Shown here: in pieces, positions 31,471-42,731 of the stretch
Position numbering within the stretch: the stretch's first letter is position 1
How the letters are laid out: the number at the start of each line of letters is the position of its first letter
Assembly: GCF_002078875.1 (NCBI RefSeq)
Contig: NC_034415.1
Span: 20,117,975 to 20,181,974 of the forward strand
Source: Numida meleagris
Taxonomy: Eukaryota; Chordata; Aves; Galliformes; Numididae
Direction of reading: 5' to 3'
DNA: 64,000 nucleotides
Translations under genes and position numbers: made by a program
The notes under the pieces: model-generated
Told to the model about the DNA's origin: nothing
Databases searched by the model: none
What the model saw: the letters and a program-made list of their open reading frames with translations, nothing else

Positions 31471-32539
31471 TTAACCTGTGTTTACTGATACGTCTGTTCC
31501 TAATGTGTGTTGGTGTTACATACTGGTGCTATTGCTCTCTTTGATTCTTATTGCATGCAAAGTTTCCCTAGAAAAACTTCTTATGGATGGGGATTTAAGC
31601 CTGGCATTTGGGCTTAAATTTGTACGATGTAGCCATACTGTGGGTTGTGCTGAGATCACAATGTAGCCCAAAGTATTCCTTCATGGTAAGGCTATCCTGT
31701 ATGTATCCAGAAAAGAAAAACTAGTTTAGGGGAGCTGCTGCGCAGCTAGCCTAGGAATTACATAGGCTATTGTACTTCTGCAGCTCCAAAATGTGTTCGG
31801 TATCCACATGGTCATTAATAAGTTTTATGTAGCGTGGGTGTGTCCAAGGCATAACAGGAGTCTGGCAAGGGATCCAGCTGCGTTTTCAGAAGCGATTTTT
31901 CGCAGTGGAGTTAGTATGGTACCTTTCTTCACGTTCTGTCTTCTGATACACTTACCTGTGAGCAGCGTGGGTGCCGGGTGGTAGCTCAGGGGAATGCACG
32001 TACTGCCATTCAACGCCAAACCTCAGGCATTGCCAAATAATGTTGCAGTTGATATTCCTGATCAGCACAGCTGGTGAAATGCTGGCAGAAATACTCGCCA
32101 AGTGATTTGAGAAGGCTCTGCTTGCTGTAAGTTACGGCCACCAAATTAGCTTAATTAAAACCAGCTGTGGGAAAGTGGTCTGCTGCAACTGATAAATCTC
32201 ATTTCCTTCTCTCACGTGTCAGTGGGTCTGGAGCTGGTGATAACTGCCTGCTTGGACGCAAGGAGGATCTTAAGGTGGTTGCAGTTCTCTTCCAGATGTG
32301 CAATTTTGAAGTTGGCCTTTAATCCTGCTTTTGGCTCACGTTTCTCCATGTGGAGACCTTGGCCTCAGAATGCTGGGGTTTGTGTGTCATGCTGAATAGC
32401 ATTTATTATGGCTAGCATTGCCATTACTTGATTTAGATTGGGAGAATTAACAGGCTTGTTTGTTTTAGTATGGTTGAAGAAAGAATGTCAAGGTTATCCG
32501 GACTGGGAAAGATGCTCTTTTATTGAAGTTTTAAAATGT

Positions 32540-32583
32540 CACAAAAAAAAAAAAACCCAAAAAACAAAACAAAAAAAAAAAAC
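32540..32583. repeat. A-rich tract with interspersed C
   Basis: Two runs of about a dozen A bases are separated by AAACCCAAAAAACAAAAC-type sequence and followed by a C8 run. No processed pseudogene could be recognised upstream of it. Confidence 0.85.
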
Positions 32584-33395
32584 ACTTCCCCCCCCACACC
32601 TCAGCCCCAGACTTTACAAACCACCAGCTGAAGCCATGTAGGAACACACAGTTTGTTTTCTCTGAGAGATCAGCAGTCTTCTGTGTTCTGTGAGCTGGTG
32701 CCTCTAGCTTTGCAGTAGTCTGTATTTGCGGAGTGTCCTGCTCACTGCTCTCTGTCCTATCATCTGTTCATTTGTGCAGGCAGTTTCAGTCAAACCTATG
32801 GCCAAAAAGTGTCCCATACAGATTGCTTGTCACACACCAGGAGGCTGTGCTCCATTTCGGATTGGATCCCAGACCTGCCAACGTGGAACTGTTACTTTGC
32901 CACTCAAGTGAAGGTGTAGAAGAGGAACAGCTGCTCTAGAATAAGGCCAATAAAATGACTGCTGCCATTTATGAGGAGTTCTGCTCGTGAAGTAGTCCAG
33001 GAATGGCAAAACTCTAAAATTTGTGAATCCCAGTGAGCCCATGAAATCCTGGCTGGGAGCAGACGTCAGCAGGTGGCTGGAAACGCTGATAGGGAATGGG
33101 GAAGGCAGGTCTGCCTGAGTGTGCAGTGGGTTTTCATTGTGGAAACTGAGTTCGGATCAGATGGAGACGCAGCTGGCAGCTCTCAGTTGCTGCAAGTTGC
33201 AGCTTTTGGTGGGGTTGGCAGTTTCACATGCACTTTGTCAAAACCAGTTGATGTCTCAGCGCTGCTGAATGCTGAGTGCTATTCCAAAGCGAGCTGCTCC
33301 TTTGCCTTGATAGATTGATTAAAGCAATCCATTGGTCTGGGGTGTGGGATTTTACTGTATGGGTTTTTTTTTTTTGCTTTGTTTTTTGTTCTTTT

Positions 33396-33553
33396 GCTGG
33401 CATAGGCTGCCCAGAGAGCTGGAGGTGCTTGAGGCCAGCTTGAATGGGACCTGGGCAGCCTGATCTGGAGGGAGCAGCCAGCCTGCAGCAGCGGGTTGGG
33501 ATGGATGGGCTTCAAGGTCCCTTCCAACCCAACCCATTCTATGATTGTATGAG
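33396..33553 (+). mobile_element. CR1 3'-end fragment, sense
   Basis: The fragment runs from GGCTGCCCAGAGAGCTGGAG through GGTCCCTTCCAACCCAACCC to ATTCTATGATTGTATGAG. It is a clear CR1 terminus of about 158 bp and one of the better preserved copies here. Confidence 0.92.
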
Positions 33554-34452
33554 ATGATTCTTCCAGAGGTGCTGAAAGTCCAATGGAAGTCCAGGTGACC
33601 ACCATAAAGGGCAGAGTTAATATGGATGTTTGAGGTTCATGCTGAAATGTAGCACTTTTGATGATTTGGAGCTTAAAATGTCTCCTGCTCATTTGAGAGA
33701 GATGTGAAGAAAAATGTGCTAGCAGGTGTTTGCTTTCACAAACTTGTGAAATCGAGTTAGGTGCTCAGAAGTTTAATTCCAGTGATCTTAGGCTGGAACC
33801 GATGTTTCTTACTGCTTAACCTTCTGGGTTAAATTTGTCTTCTCAGAGGGCTGTTTTTCTACCAAGTCTTAAATTAAAGGGACTCATTGTATTTTTAAAC
33901 GTGGTGTGATAGGAAGAGCACTTTTCCTTTAGATAATCTCCAGCTGCATTGTCCAGGGACCTGTCAGTGTAATGATCAACCTCTTCTTGTGTGCTGCTGT
34001 TTGAACCACGTTGCACTGTCCTGCAGTTTCTGCACATGGAAGTGACCTTTTGCTGTGGTATCTCATCCATCTCTGGACTGTTATTCTTGTGTTTTGGTGA
34101 AACAAATAACTTCCTCTAACGCTTTTGTAATAGAAAATAGTAAGAAATAATAGGAAATGAAAATCTGTGTGTGCAGTTGTTTCAGTTCAGGACAGCACAC
34201 AGCATTTGGGTACGAGTGTTGAATGCGCTGTGCAGATCAGCTCGTGGAGCTGCATAGTGAGAGAAGCCCAAGTCACCCGAGGTGCTCCTCAAAGGGTTTG
34301 GCCTTGGAAGAACACACGCTCAGTATCTCTTTGTATATAGCAATCACCTACCAAATCATTTACCTATCAAATCCTATTAGTGTGTGTTTTGGAAACTGAG
34401 TGAGTTTTAGGACTTGATGGGTCAGAAACCTCCTCAGATTTTGGAACCAAGC

Positions 34453-34477
34453 AAAAAAAAAAAAAAAAAAAAAAAAA
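34453..34477. repeat. Poly(A) run, 25 nt
   Basis: An uninterrupted homopolymer in the ST3GAL3 intron, with no recognisable inserted element next to it. Confidence 0.95.
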
Positions 34478-37400
34478 CGATCCCTTCCTGCTTCCAAACT
34501 GCCAAAAAACAAAAACAAAAACACCAGTGGTGAAAAATTAATCCAGCATTTCTCCCTGTTCAGCTTCATCTTTCATGTGGATAAATGGCTTGGTCTGTCC
34601 TTGTAAGTTGAACATTGCCCTTTTCTGGCAAAGATGCCACGTAAAGAGCTCACGTTTGGGAGTTGTTTTATGCCCATACACTTCTCCTTCCTTCTGCGAG
34701 CAGACATGGGAGGCAAGAGTTGTCCCTGTAAAGCTGTCCATAGGAACCTGCTGGCAGTTGTTCTGGCACTGGGGCCAGATGTTGTCTGCTTTAAGGCTTC
34801 AGGAGGCTCTCAACCACTGGCTCGCTATGCAAAGTAGTAGATCATTTTCAAACAAACCAAGGAATGTGAGTTTCCTGATGGAACTATTTATATTTCTGGA
34901 GTCCTGGTTATTGCTTTTGAGGAAGGAGAGGTTTCTGGGAGATAGCTCGGAAAAACCAACAAACAGAAAAGTTTTATCCATACCAGGAATGGAGAGGAAA
35001 AAACAGTTTAATAGCTCCAGTAGATGTAAAAACAAGACCAGAGCATCAAAATAGTTGTTGTCTCAATTGCCATTGATGACCTGCAAGTATTTTTCTGTTT
35101 GTAAAACAGTGAGGGTGTGCAGCAGCCGTCCTGAGCTCTTTGATAGCTGTGTGGCTGTATATAAGTGTAAGGCACTGTCATTAGTACAATTACAGGTCTG
35201 TAATGGGTTAAAAAGGCCATGTCAATAACTAATGGGAATAATTTACTCTTGTACTATGTCTAGCTCTGAATTTTATGATATTGAAGGTACCAACATATAT
35301 TTAGGCTGCACTATGAAAGCTCAGAATTAACTTCCTCATGCCAGTGCTGTGCAATAAGCTCCTACTCAACACATTTTAGTGCATTTATTTTTAGTTTCAG
35401 GCCGACTTTTTTTTCTGATGGGCAAATCTAAGGGTAGTTTGCGTATCTCATAGTTTCAAGCATGTAGTGAAGAGTAATTTATATTTGAATGACTTCCAAG
35501 GTTTTCTATGTGGAAATTGTTCAGTAGTCCAAAAGTTATGTGAAAATTATACATGTGAGCACTAACCAAGAAAACTGAAGGGAGCATTGCCATTTACGTT
35601 TTTGTGATGTTGGCAATAAATAGATACTAACTTTGAAAAATACTTATTCTTCCAGCAGTGATGTCGTCATTTTTGATTTACCTTTGATTTCAGTAGTTTT
35701 CTGCTGTAAGACATCTCAGAGCCTTAACAGATCCGTCATTGAAACGTACTTAACAGTTGGGTCCGACAGTCGCACCCAGGGAAATCTGAATGCCATTTCC
35801 CCTGTGCCCCTTGATATGTCCCTGATGTACCAGTGTACTGGTTGGCTGTTACTTTTAATTAAAAAGACACTTCAAGTGCTGTTTTGTTCCCGAGATTATC
35901 CCAAAGAGGCAATAGTGAGCCTGTTAAAATGAATGCATGAAGGAATTTACGACTTGGAGGTATTAGATGGAGATGCGTGTTCGGAAGAAGATAAATATTC
36001 TGAACCTAAGGGAAGTGCTTTGGATTTGAGTGCGCGAATACTGTATTTCTTGATTCCTAATAAAAACAGCGATTCACTGAGAGACAAAACACAGCTTCTC
36101 TTTGTATTGCCGTGATTGAAGTCTGGTGCTACCATGGATGCTCAGGAAAACATTACTGTGCTGAGCCGGGGCTGTGTTCTTGAACCACATTCTCACATTT
36201 GGTCCTGTGTACTTCTGCAGCTCCCAATATCTGTTCTCTGTCTTGCACATGCCTCTTAAGCATAGAAGGGAGAAGTCTTAACTGCTTTGTAATTCACTGC
36301 ATGTTCCGCTATGGAATTTGGGTGTCTGAGTGACTTCTTGGTGCTACATTAAATGCAATAAAAATTGAAGCCCAAGTATGAGACTTGGCTTTGGGTAATG
36401 CAATAAAACAACTAAAGCTCCTTAAAATGCTGAGAATCTGCTTGGGATTCATTAAAGGATTTCTCCCTGTCAAGAGAAAAACCCCTAAGATACCAGCTTT
36501 ATTGGTGCAGTTTGGCCTGTTTGTTTTCTTGACTTTTTACAGCAGATCTGTACGCGGTCTCCAGTTGTGTTCCTCCAAGCCAAGTACTTTTGCGGTGTGT
36601 TAGTCTTCCCGTCTCCTCTGCATGTGGGGACTCGGTGTCCATCTCTGCTGGGAAGAGCAGGGAGCCGAGACAGATCCCAAGGAGCTGTGAATCCCTGATG
36701 CTTGAAGCAAAGCACCACGTTGTCCTCATGCCCAGGTTTTATTGGTCATGGCGATGCAAAGTTATGCGATGGAGCCAAACAAACACTGCTTTTGTGAGCA
36801 AAATGCATCAGCACTTCCTGCTGTCAAACTTACTTGGGCACGACTGCAGACAATAGCAGTGTAATATCCTTGTGAAGTGTTGGCCAGCTGGCGCAGGACA
36901 CCGCATCTTTTCATTCCGTTCATTCATTGCAGAATAAAGAAAATTGACATACTCAGAACATTAGAAAAATACATCTGCTTGGAACGTGAGCGTTGTTTCT
37001 TGCTTAGTTAATTTGCCACTTCATTACAGCCCTCCTGACGGAAGAGAAGCGATGTGCACAACAAGTGTAAGAGTTGGCCTGGCTCCATGAGATCCATGGG
37101 AGAGATTGTTGCATCTTTAAGTACTGCCTCGGCTGAGCTGTACCTTCAATTCAGTGAGGGGGCATTCAGAGCTGGTAGAGGACCACTTTGGAGCTTATCA
37201 AGTAACCAGTAGATCTCCATGTTGCCTAGGGCTATGGAGACAAGTGATAATACTTAACAATATCTGCTGCTAAGTATCTATATCTGTAGCTTTCAAGCCT
37301 TTTTTTTCCAAGGGTCTTTGGAGAAAAAGCAGACGGTTTATTTTTGTAGATGAGAAGTACTTGCATCCCAGGATTGTACAGGCACAGCAAGAGTACCCGT

Positions 37401-38713
37401 GCTGGCTGTGCTTCAGCCTGGCCAGGAGTTCACAGTGGTTGTGTCTATGCTGCCTGTGAGCTGGGTCTCCCTCGTGTCCCATTTCTCTGTGCAGAACCTG
37501 CCTGCTGTGGTATGATGAAATAATTATAGTTATTCTTAAAACAGGGTGAGTCTTTCCCCCCAGGTATGTCGTGGGAATTTAGCACTAGCCTGCTTCTCCG
37601 TCTGTGTACCGGGGCATACAGGCATCCAAATTTAGTCTAATAGTATTGGGGCTGCAGTGCAGTCTCATTTTAAGCCAGTTTATTAAAGTAGAAAATCCAG
37701 AGTTTACTGCAAGTGTTCTTTACAATCAGATGTTTCCTGTTCCTGAAGGTAAGCCCAGTTGCTGGGTGACTTTTCCCCTCCCATAAAGGGAATAAGTTTG
37801 AACTCTGATCTCAGGGCTCCCATCAGTTGGAGATGGCACTGTGGTGAAATTGTTCATGATTTGGTGCCAAAAGCTGCAGACCCTGCACTGGCTGCATATC
37901 TCACCCTGATATATCCCTCACCTTAGATGCTGAAAGCATGGGCTCAAGGAATACGCTGGGAATGATAACTTCTTGTGGTCTGTTGGCATGGGAACATAGA
38001 GTGCTTATGTAGGAGCTAAACATGGGGCTGTCAGAATGACGGACTGGAGTTTTGGGTGTGGGAAACTGAGAGCATCCTTGGGGCTGTGGCATTAGAGGTG
38101 CTCCAGTAACAGTGCTCGTAGGGCAGAGCCATCTCAGAGCATTTGGAAAAAGATGGAAAAGTGAGAAGTTCAGTTGAAGTAGGATACTTAATAAATCGGT
38201 AGGATGGCATTTATCAAGCTGAAAACCTGACTTAGCCCTTCCCTAAATCTGCCTTCAAAGAGTAAAATGAAGAGTTAGGAAGTGAGGTATAACCTCTCCA
38301 GTAACTTGTAAGTTCAAGCAGTGTTGTAATGAGGAGCAAATAATCTATAAAATGTTTCTTCTTACATTTGGGAGATCAGAGGAACACACGTCATCTGTTT
38401 AAAAGAGAAAAATTCGTACAGGTTATCCTTCCTGTTTTATGTCTTGCCTCTACATTTATATGTTCTTAATTGGGTGTTTAGATGTTATTTTTATTTATTT
38501 ATTTGTCTAATGGTTGTATACCGGACAGGTTTTCTTTTTATGCTGATATTATCTGAAACCTGTTCTGAAGTTTGTGTTTTACAAAATCTGAGGAAGAGTG
38601 TTCATGCTTTGTGTATCTATCTAGGCGAAACAGAACTGAAATGATTTAGTTTCCTTCAATTCCTTGGGCATAGGAATTATCCAGAAAGTTGAGTGCTCAT
38701 TGTAAGAGCTCTT

Positions 38714-38737
38714 TTTGTTTGTTTGTTTGTTTGTTTT
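38714..38737. repeat. (TTTG)n microsatellite
   Basis: Five to six copies of TTTG lie in intron sequence. Confidence 0.95.
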
Positions 38738-39095
38738 CAAATACATTTTCTTTTGAACAGGAGATGGTGTGAGACAGATCCTCTGCCCAGTGAATCCTCA
38801 CAGGAGTATGTGCTCTTAGAGTGGCACTGCATTTTTGAGCTGTTTTCTGAACAGGTGAAATACAATGATAGGTTTCTTTTATTGCTGACCTTTTTTTGTC
38901 ATGAAGTTATGGAGAGTTTTGTGCCTTAAGCATGTGGAGCTTTCTGTTATATGCCATGTTACAGAAAATGGATCTCAAATAGGAAATAAATTGTGATGGT
39001 TAATGGGTTCTCTGATCCTATCCTTTTCATTGCTCAGTTGAGAGAACTGAATGACAGGCTGTTCTCATATTGAATAGTCTTCTAATTCCATGGTT

Positions 39096-39114
39096 AAAAA
39101 AAAAAAAAAAAAAA
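39096..39114. repeat. Poly(A) run
   Basis: A homopolymer run of about 19-20 A bases in the ST3GAL3 intron. Confidence 0.9.
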
Positions 39115-40068
39115 GCACAACATTCTTTCTTTTCATTCTGACTTACATAAAAATTTTATTCTTTAATATTGTTACTGCAGTCGCCACCCCCAGTGCAGGT
39201 GATGGAGCTCTGCAGGATATCTGGTCTCAGGTCAAGCTCTGGAGGTAGAAATTACATTGCATGTGATTAACTATAGGCTATAGTAGGAGTCTGTTAGAGT
39301 ATCTGGAGAGCAGAGACACGGAATGAGAAAGCGAGTGGTGAGCATGCATACAAGAAACCAGCACAGACCTCAGAGCCTGAGCTGTGTGAGGGGATGTGCC
39401 AAATTGCAGCCTTATGTTGCAAGGTATTACTGTATTATTCCCTGTTTGGCTTGGGCTGTGGAGCATATTACTGTAATGGTATGTGATATTGAGGCTGTGT
39501 TAAGCCTTTATTATTAAACTCTTATAACTCCTCTGGGGCTAATGGTTTTGTGGTTTCTCAGGACCACTTTCAAAGCAGCACACAACCTTTCTTACTGATT
39601 ATTTTTTTGCTTTTTTCAGATGGGGAAGTCAGCCTATTGCTAAAGTCTGTGTGTGTTTCTTTGTTGTAGTTTGTTTTTGTTTTTTAAAGAAAAAAAAAGG
39701 AAAAGAAGGATGACAGAATGTATTGGTTCAACTTCTTTGGTTTCCAATAGGATGAGACAATTATGTTTTCCAGCATCTCGTACAAACCCTACTGTTTGTT
39801 GGTCAGGATCATGACTCTTATGAAGACTCAGATCTTCATTTCCTTTCATTGCAGACATAGCTGTTCAGAGACTGCAGTGGCAGGAGTTACTGTAAGGAAT
39901 AGTAGCGAGATGGTTATGTGGTATCCAGAAATGCCTGGACTTGAGGTGCCAGTCTGCAGCAAGATGAGTAATTTCTTCTGACTCTTTTAAGGATGGACAG
40001 TGGCGTAGAGTTATCCAGGCTGTGGGAAAGCTCACAGTTAACCAAATGAGGAAGGGTTAGCAGGAGGC

Positions 40069-40150
40069 ATAGAATCATTGATTTGTTAAGGTTGGAAAAG
40101 ACCACCAAGATCATCTAGTCCAACTGCCAACCCATCCCCACCATGCCCAC
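40069..40150 (-). mobile_element. CR1 3'-end fragment, antisense
   Basis: ATAGAATCATTGATTTGTTA, GGTTGGAAAAGACCACCAAG and ATCATCTAGTCCAACTGCC, followed by CCCCACCATGCCCACC, match the reverse complement of a CR1 tail. It belongs to the same GGAAAAGACC-type group as the copies at 50.4 and 60.9 kb. Confidence 0.9.
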
Positions 40151-42683
40151 CAGGATACGGGATGCGGGGCTGGAAATGGTGTGTGCATGTGTGGAGGTGA
40201 GATGAGGATGAGGGACTTCTGAAAAGTAGTGCTTGCCAAGAAATGCAGTCAGTCCTGTACCTAGGTGACTTACTGGGCCTGCATGGTGGCTGTGCTTAAG
40301 TGCAGCAACAAATGGACCCATCCCCAAGTTGCAGGGTTTTTTGACTTCGGGACAGAGCTGTGCAAATGCAGTTGTGCTCCTTCACAGGCAAGTCTGGAGG
40401 ATTGCTGGAACAGAGTTTGAGTCTGTTCCCAGAGCAGTGCCGAGTCTTTCTGTAGTTTGTTTTGGAGCTCCTTTTTCCCAAACCAAGCTGGATCCTTGTG
40501 TTTGAGCCCTCCTGGAAGAGGGGCTTGCTGACGCTCCTCAGCCCCAGGGTGACCCGAAGCTGGTGGGGTCTCCGATGTTGTTATTCCTGGCACAGAGTGC
40601 CCTCTGTGCTTCTCCTGATGGGTTGGATCAGATCCAGCATGACATTTGGTTTGTGCTGTATCTTGATTTTTGGTTTGTTTGTTTGTTTTTGCTTTTATTC
40701 TTTTTTTAAACTGCTGTATCCAGTGAATAAAGATGGAAGGTAGCGTGAAAACAGATGTAAAAGCCTGGCATTATGGTGCACACAGCCCTAAGCTGTGCAT
40801 TATTGCTGAATTATGGAGACACGTGATGGCTTTCTCAGCCCTCTGCACTTTTATAGCTTCTTCCCTTTAGAAGTGTTAGTGCCAGAAATAGGCATGGTGC
40901 TTTAATAAAGATCTGTGGTTTCTGAAATCACTCACGCTGTGGGGAGCTGACCCCAGTGCAGGCTCTGCTCTGTGAATTTGGTGTCAAAACTGGGAACCTA
41001 AAAGTCTCACAGAGGGCTGGACTGGAAAAGGGAGCTCTCATGCTTACTGCTTGTCGTTCTCTCTGCTTGTGGAAGGGCGATAATGTTCTCAGTGAAGGGA
41101 CTGAAATGTTATACTGTTTCTGCAGGTGGCAAGAATTACATTAATTTGGTGCTTGCAACGCTTTTCAGCTGTTCTTAGATAAGTCCTAATATTTCATGCC
41201 CAAAATATATATTGGGGAAAATGAGTGATGTTTAAGATTGGCATAAGCTACAAAGCAATATTTTATGTTGATAAAAATCTCAACAGTTTTTTACAAGTAG
41301 AGCCCCACAGAGATACTTCAGAATTAATTGATGGCAGATGAATTTAACACAGTTAGAGTGAATTAAACCTCTTGCTATTTAGAATAATATAAAAATGTCT
41401 GAGTTTTACTCCCCAAAGAGGAAATGCAGTTGTTAAGTCCAGATGGATTTTTATTTTTGTTGGAACAAGTTTTGAGACCAGTAATCTTTTTTTCCCCTAT
41501 TTTTTCAAAATGTTACTACCACAGTGTTGGATCTGGGACAGAGCAGACCTAGTTTTTTTATGATTATTAATTCTTTAAATTGTTTTAAAACCAGTTAGAT
41601 GAATGACTTGACTATACTGATTTTAAAAACTTTCTTATTAGCACTTTCTTATTATATTTGTAAGATTTGGAAAATAAGTGCTGGGATGATATACAACATA
41701 GAAAACCCAATGGGACGGTCTTGTGTCAAGTTATTTTCAGCTGAGCTGGGTAACTGTCAGTGCCTGTGATTGTCGCCTGCCCAAATGTAAGCGAGCGATG
41801 CAGTGGAACCCAACCTCTTTTCAGCATGCCAAATCTGATCCTGATGGTGATTTTTGCCTTGTGTTAAGGGCTTGCACCGAGGCTGCTGCTGTGATCCTGC
41901 AAGTGACATGGTCAGATGATCCCATCTGAGGCTTAAATTGCAAAGAAACTTTGAGGAATTCAATCCATTCATTTAGCTGAAGGCAAGAGGCAGTTCTACG
42001 GTTACATGCTCCATCGTACGAACCAGTGGCTAAAAGTCATGGTCACCCACTGATGAGCTATGGCTGTCATCCTGACTGTGATTAGTATCTGACGTGAGCC
42101 CCACGTGGCACAATAAATGGCATCAAGCAGAGGCTGTATTTGCTTGGTACTTGGCACCCTTCCTGCAAATAGTGCAAAGGTGAAGAGTGGTGAATTGAAA
42201 TGTGTTCAGATGGGAGTCACTAGCGTGATTAAGGATGTGGGAAGCATGCTTTATGGTGAGGATGGAAAAGGCACAAAATACTTGGCTTAGCAAACAGCGT
42301 CAGGGGAAGAGCTAATCTTAATAGAGAAGTGCCTAAATGAGGACAAAAAATTGATAATAAATTTGATAAGAACTCTGCAGTCTAGCAGTAAAAAGTGTGT
42401 TATGGTTCAGTTTTGGCAAGGTCAACCAAACATATTTACTTAGACATAATGTAATTTTATTTTCAATAAGTTATAGCTACTTTGTTGGGTAATGACCTCA
42501 TCATTTGTTGCATTCTCCAGTGTTCTGCCATTGCTTGATGCCTGCTGGTTGGCTGGCTGGTGAAGAATTCTTCTGTTTCCTCGTGGAATGAAGTATAAGG
42601 AGATATTAAAGAAAAACAAAATATTACAGCGAGAAATTATACTAAGGAAAAGGGGAAAATGAACTTGTACTCTTGTGTTACAG

Positions 42684-42731
42684 ATTCAGTGGTTCTTTCC
42701 TTTGACTCCGTTGGACATACGATAGGCTCAG
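42684..42731 (+). CDS. ST3GAL3: ST3GAL3 coding exon: stem region, 48 nt
   Basis: This exon adds 16 codons to the luminal stem between the membrane anchor and the catalytic domain. Joined in phase 1 to the exon ending at 13977, it reads N-SVVLSFDSVGHTIGS and then shares an E codon with the next exon. The human protein has NSVVLSFDSAGQTLGSE at this place, as I recall it. The acceptor TGTGTTACAG ends at 42683, and the donor GTACAA at 42732 departs from the GTAAGT/GTGAGT consensus. Because the exon is 48 nt and phase 1 on both sides, skipping it would keep the reading frame. ST3GAL3 is known in mammals for many splice forms altering this region. No catalytic residues are present here. Confidence 0.93.

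Larger units (their letters stand above)
13978..42683 (+). other. ST3GAL3: ST3GAL3 large intron (28.7 kb)
   Basis: This intron runs from a GTAAGT donor at 13978 to a TGTGTTACAG acceptor ending at 42683. I see no nested gene. It holds a 10-bp minisatellite just after the donor, one phase-compatible exon-like segment at 15327, several CR1 fragments (24.4, 26.0, 30.6-31.5, 33.4 and 40.1 kb), poly(A)/poly(T) runs and short tandem repeats, and AT-rich segments such as 22345-22700. I looked for and did not find the stem-region cassette known from longer human ST3GAL3 isoforms. Confidence 0.85.

Noticed and set aside
32500..32640. Possible processed pseudogene suggested by the A-rich tract
   Set aside because: The upstream sequence shows no coding similarity and no flanking target-site duplication could be seen.
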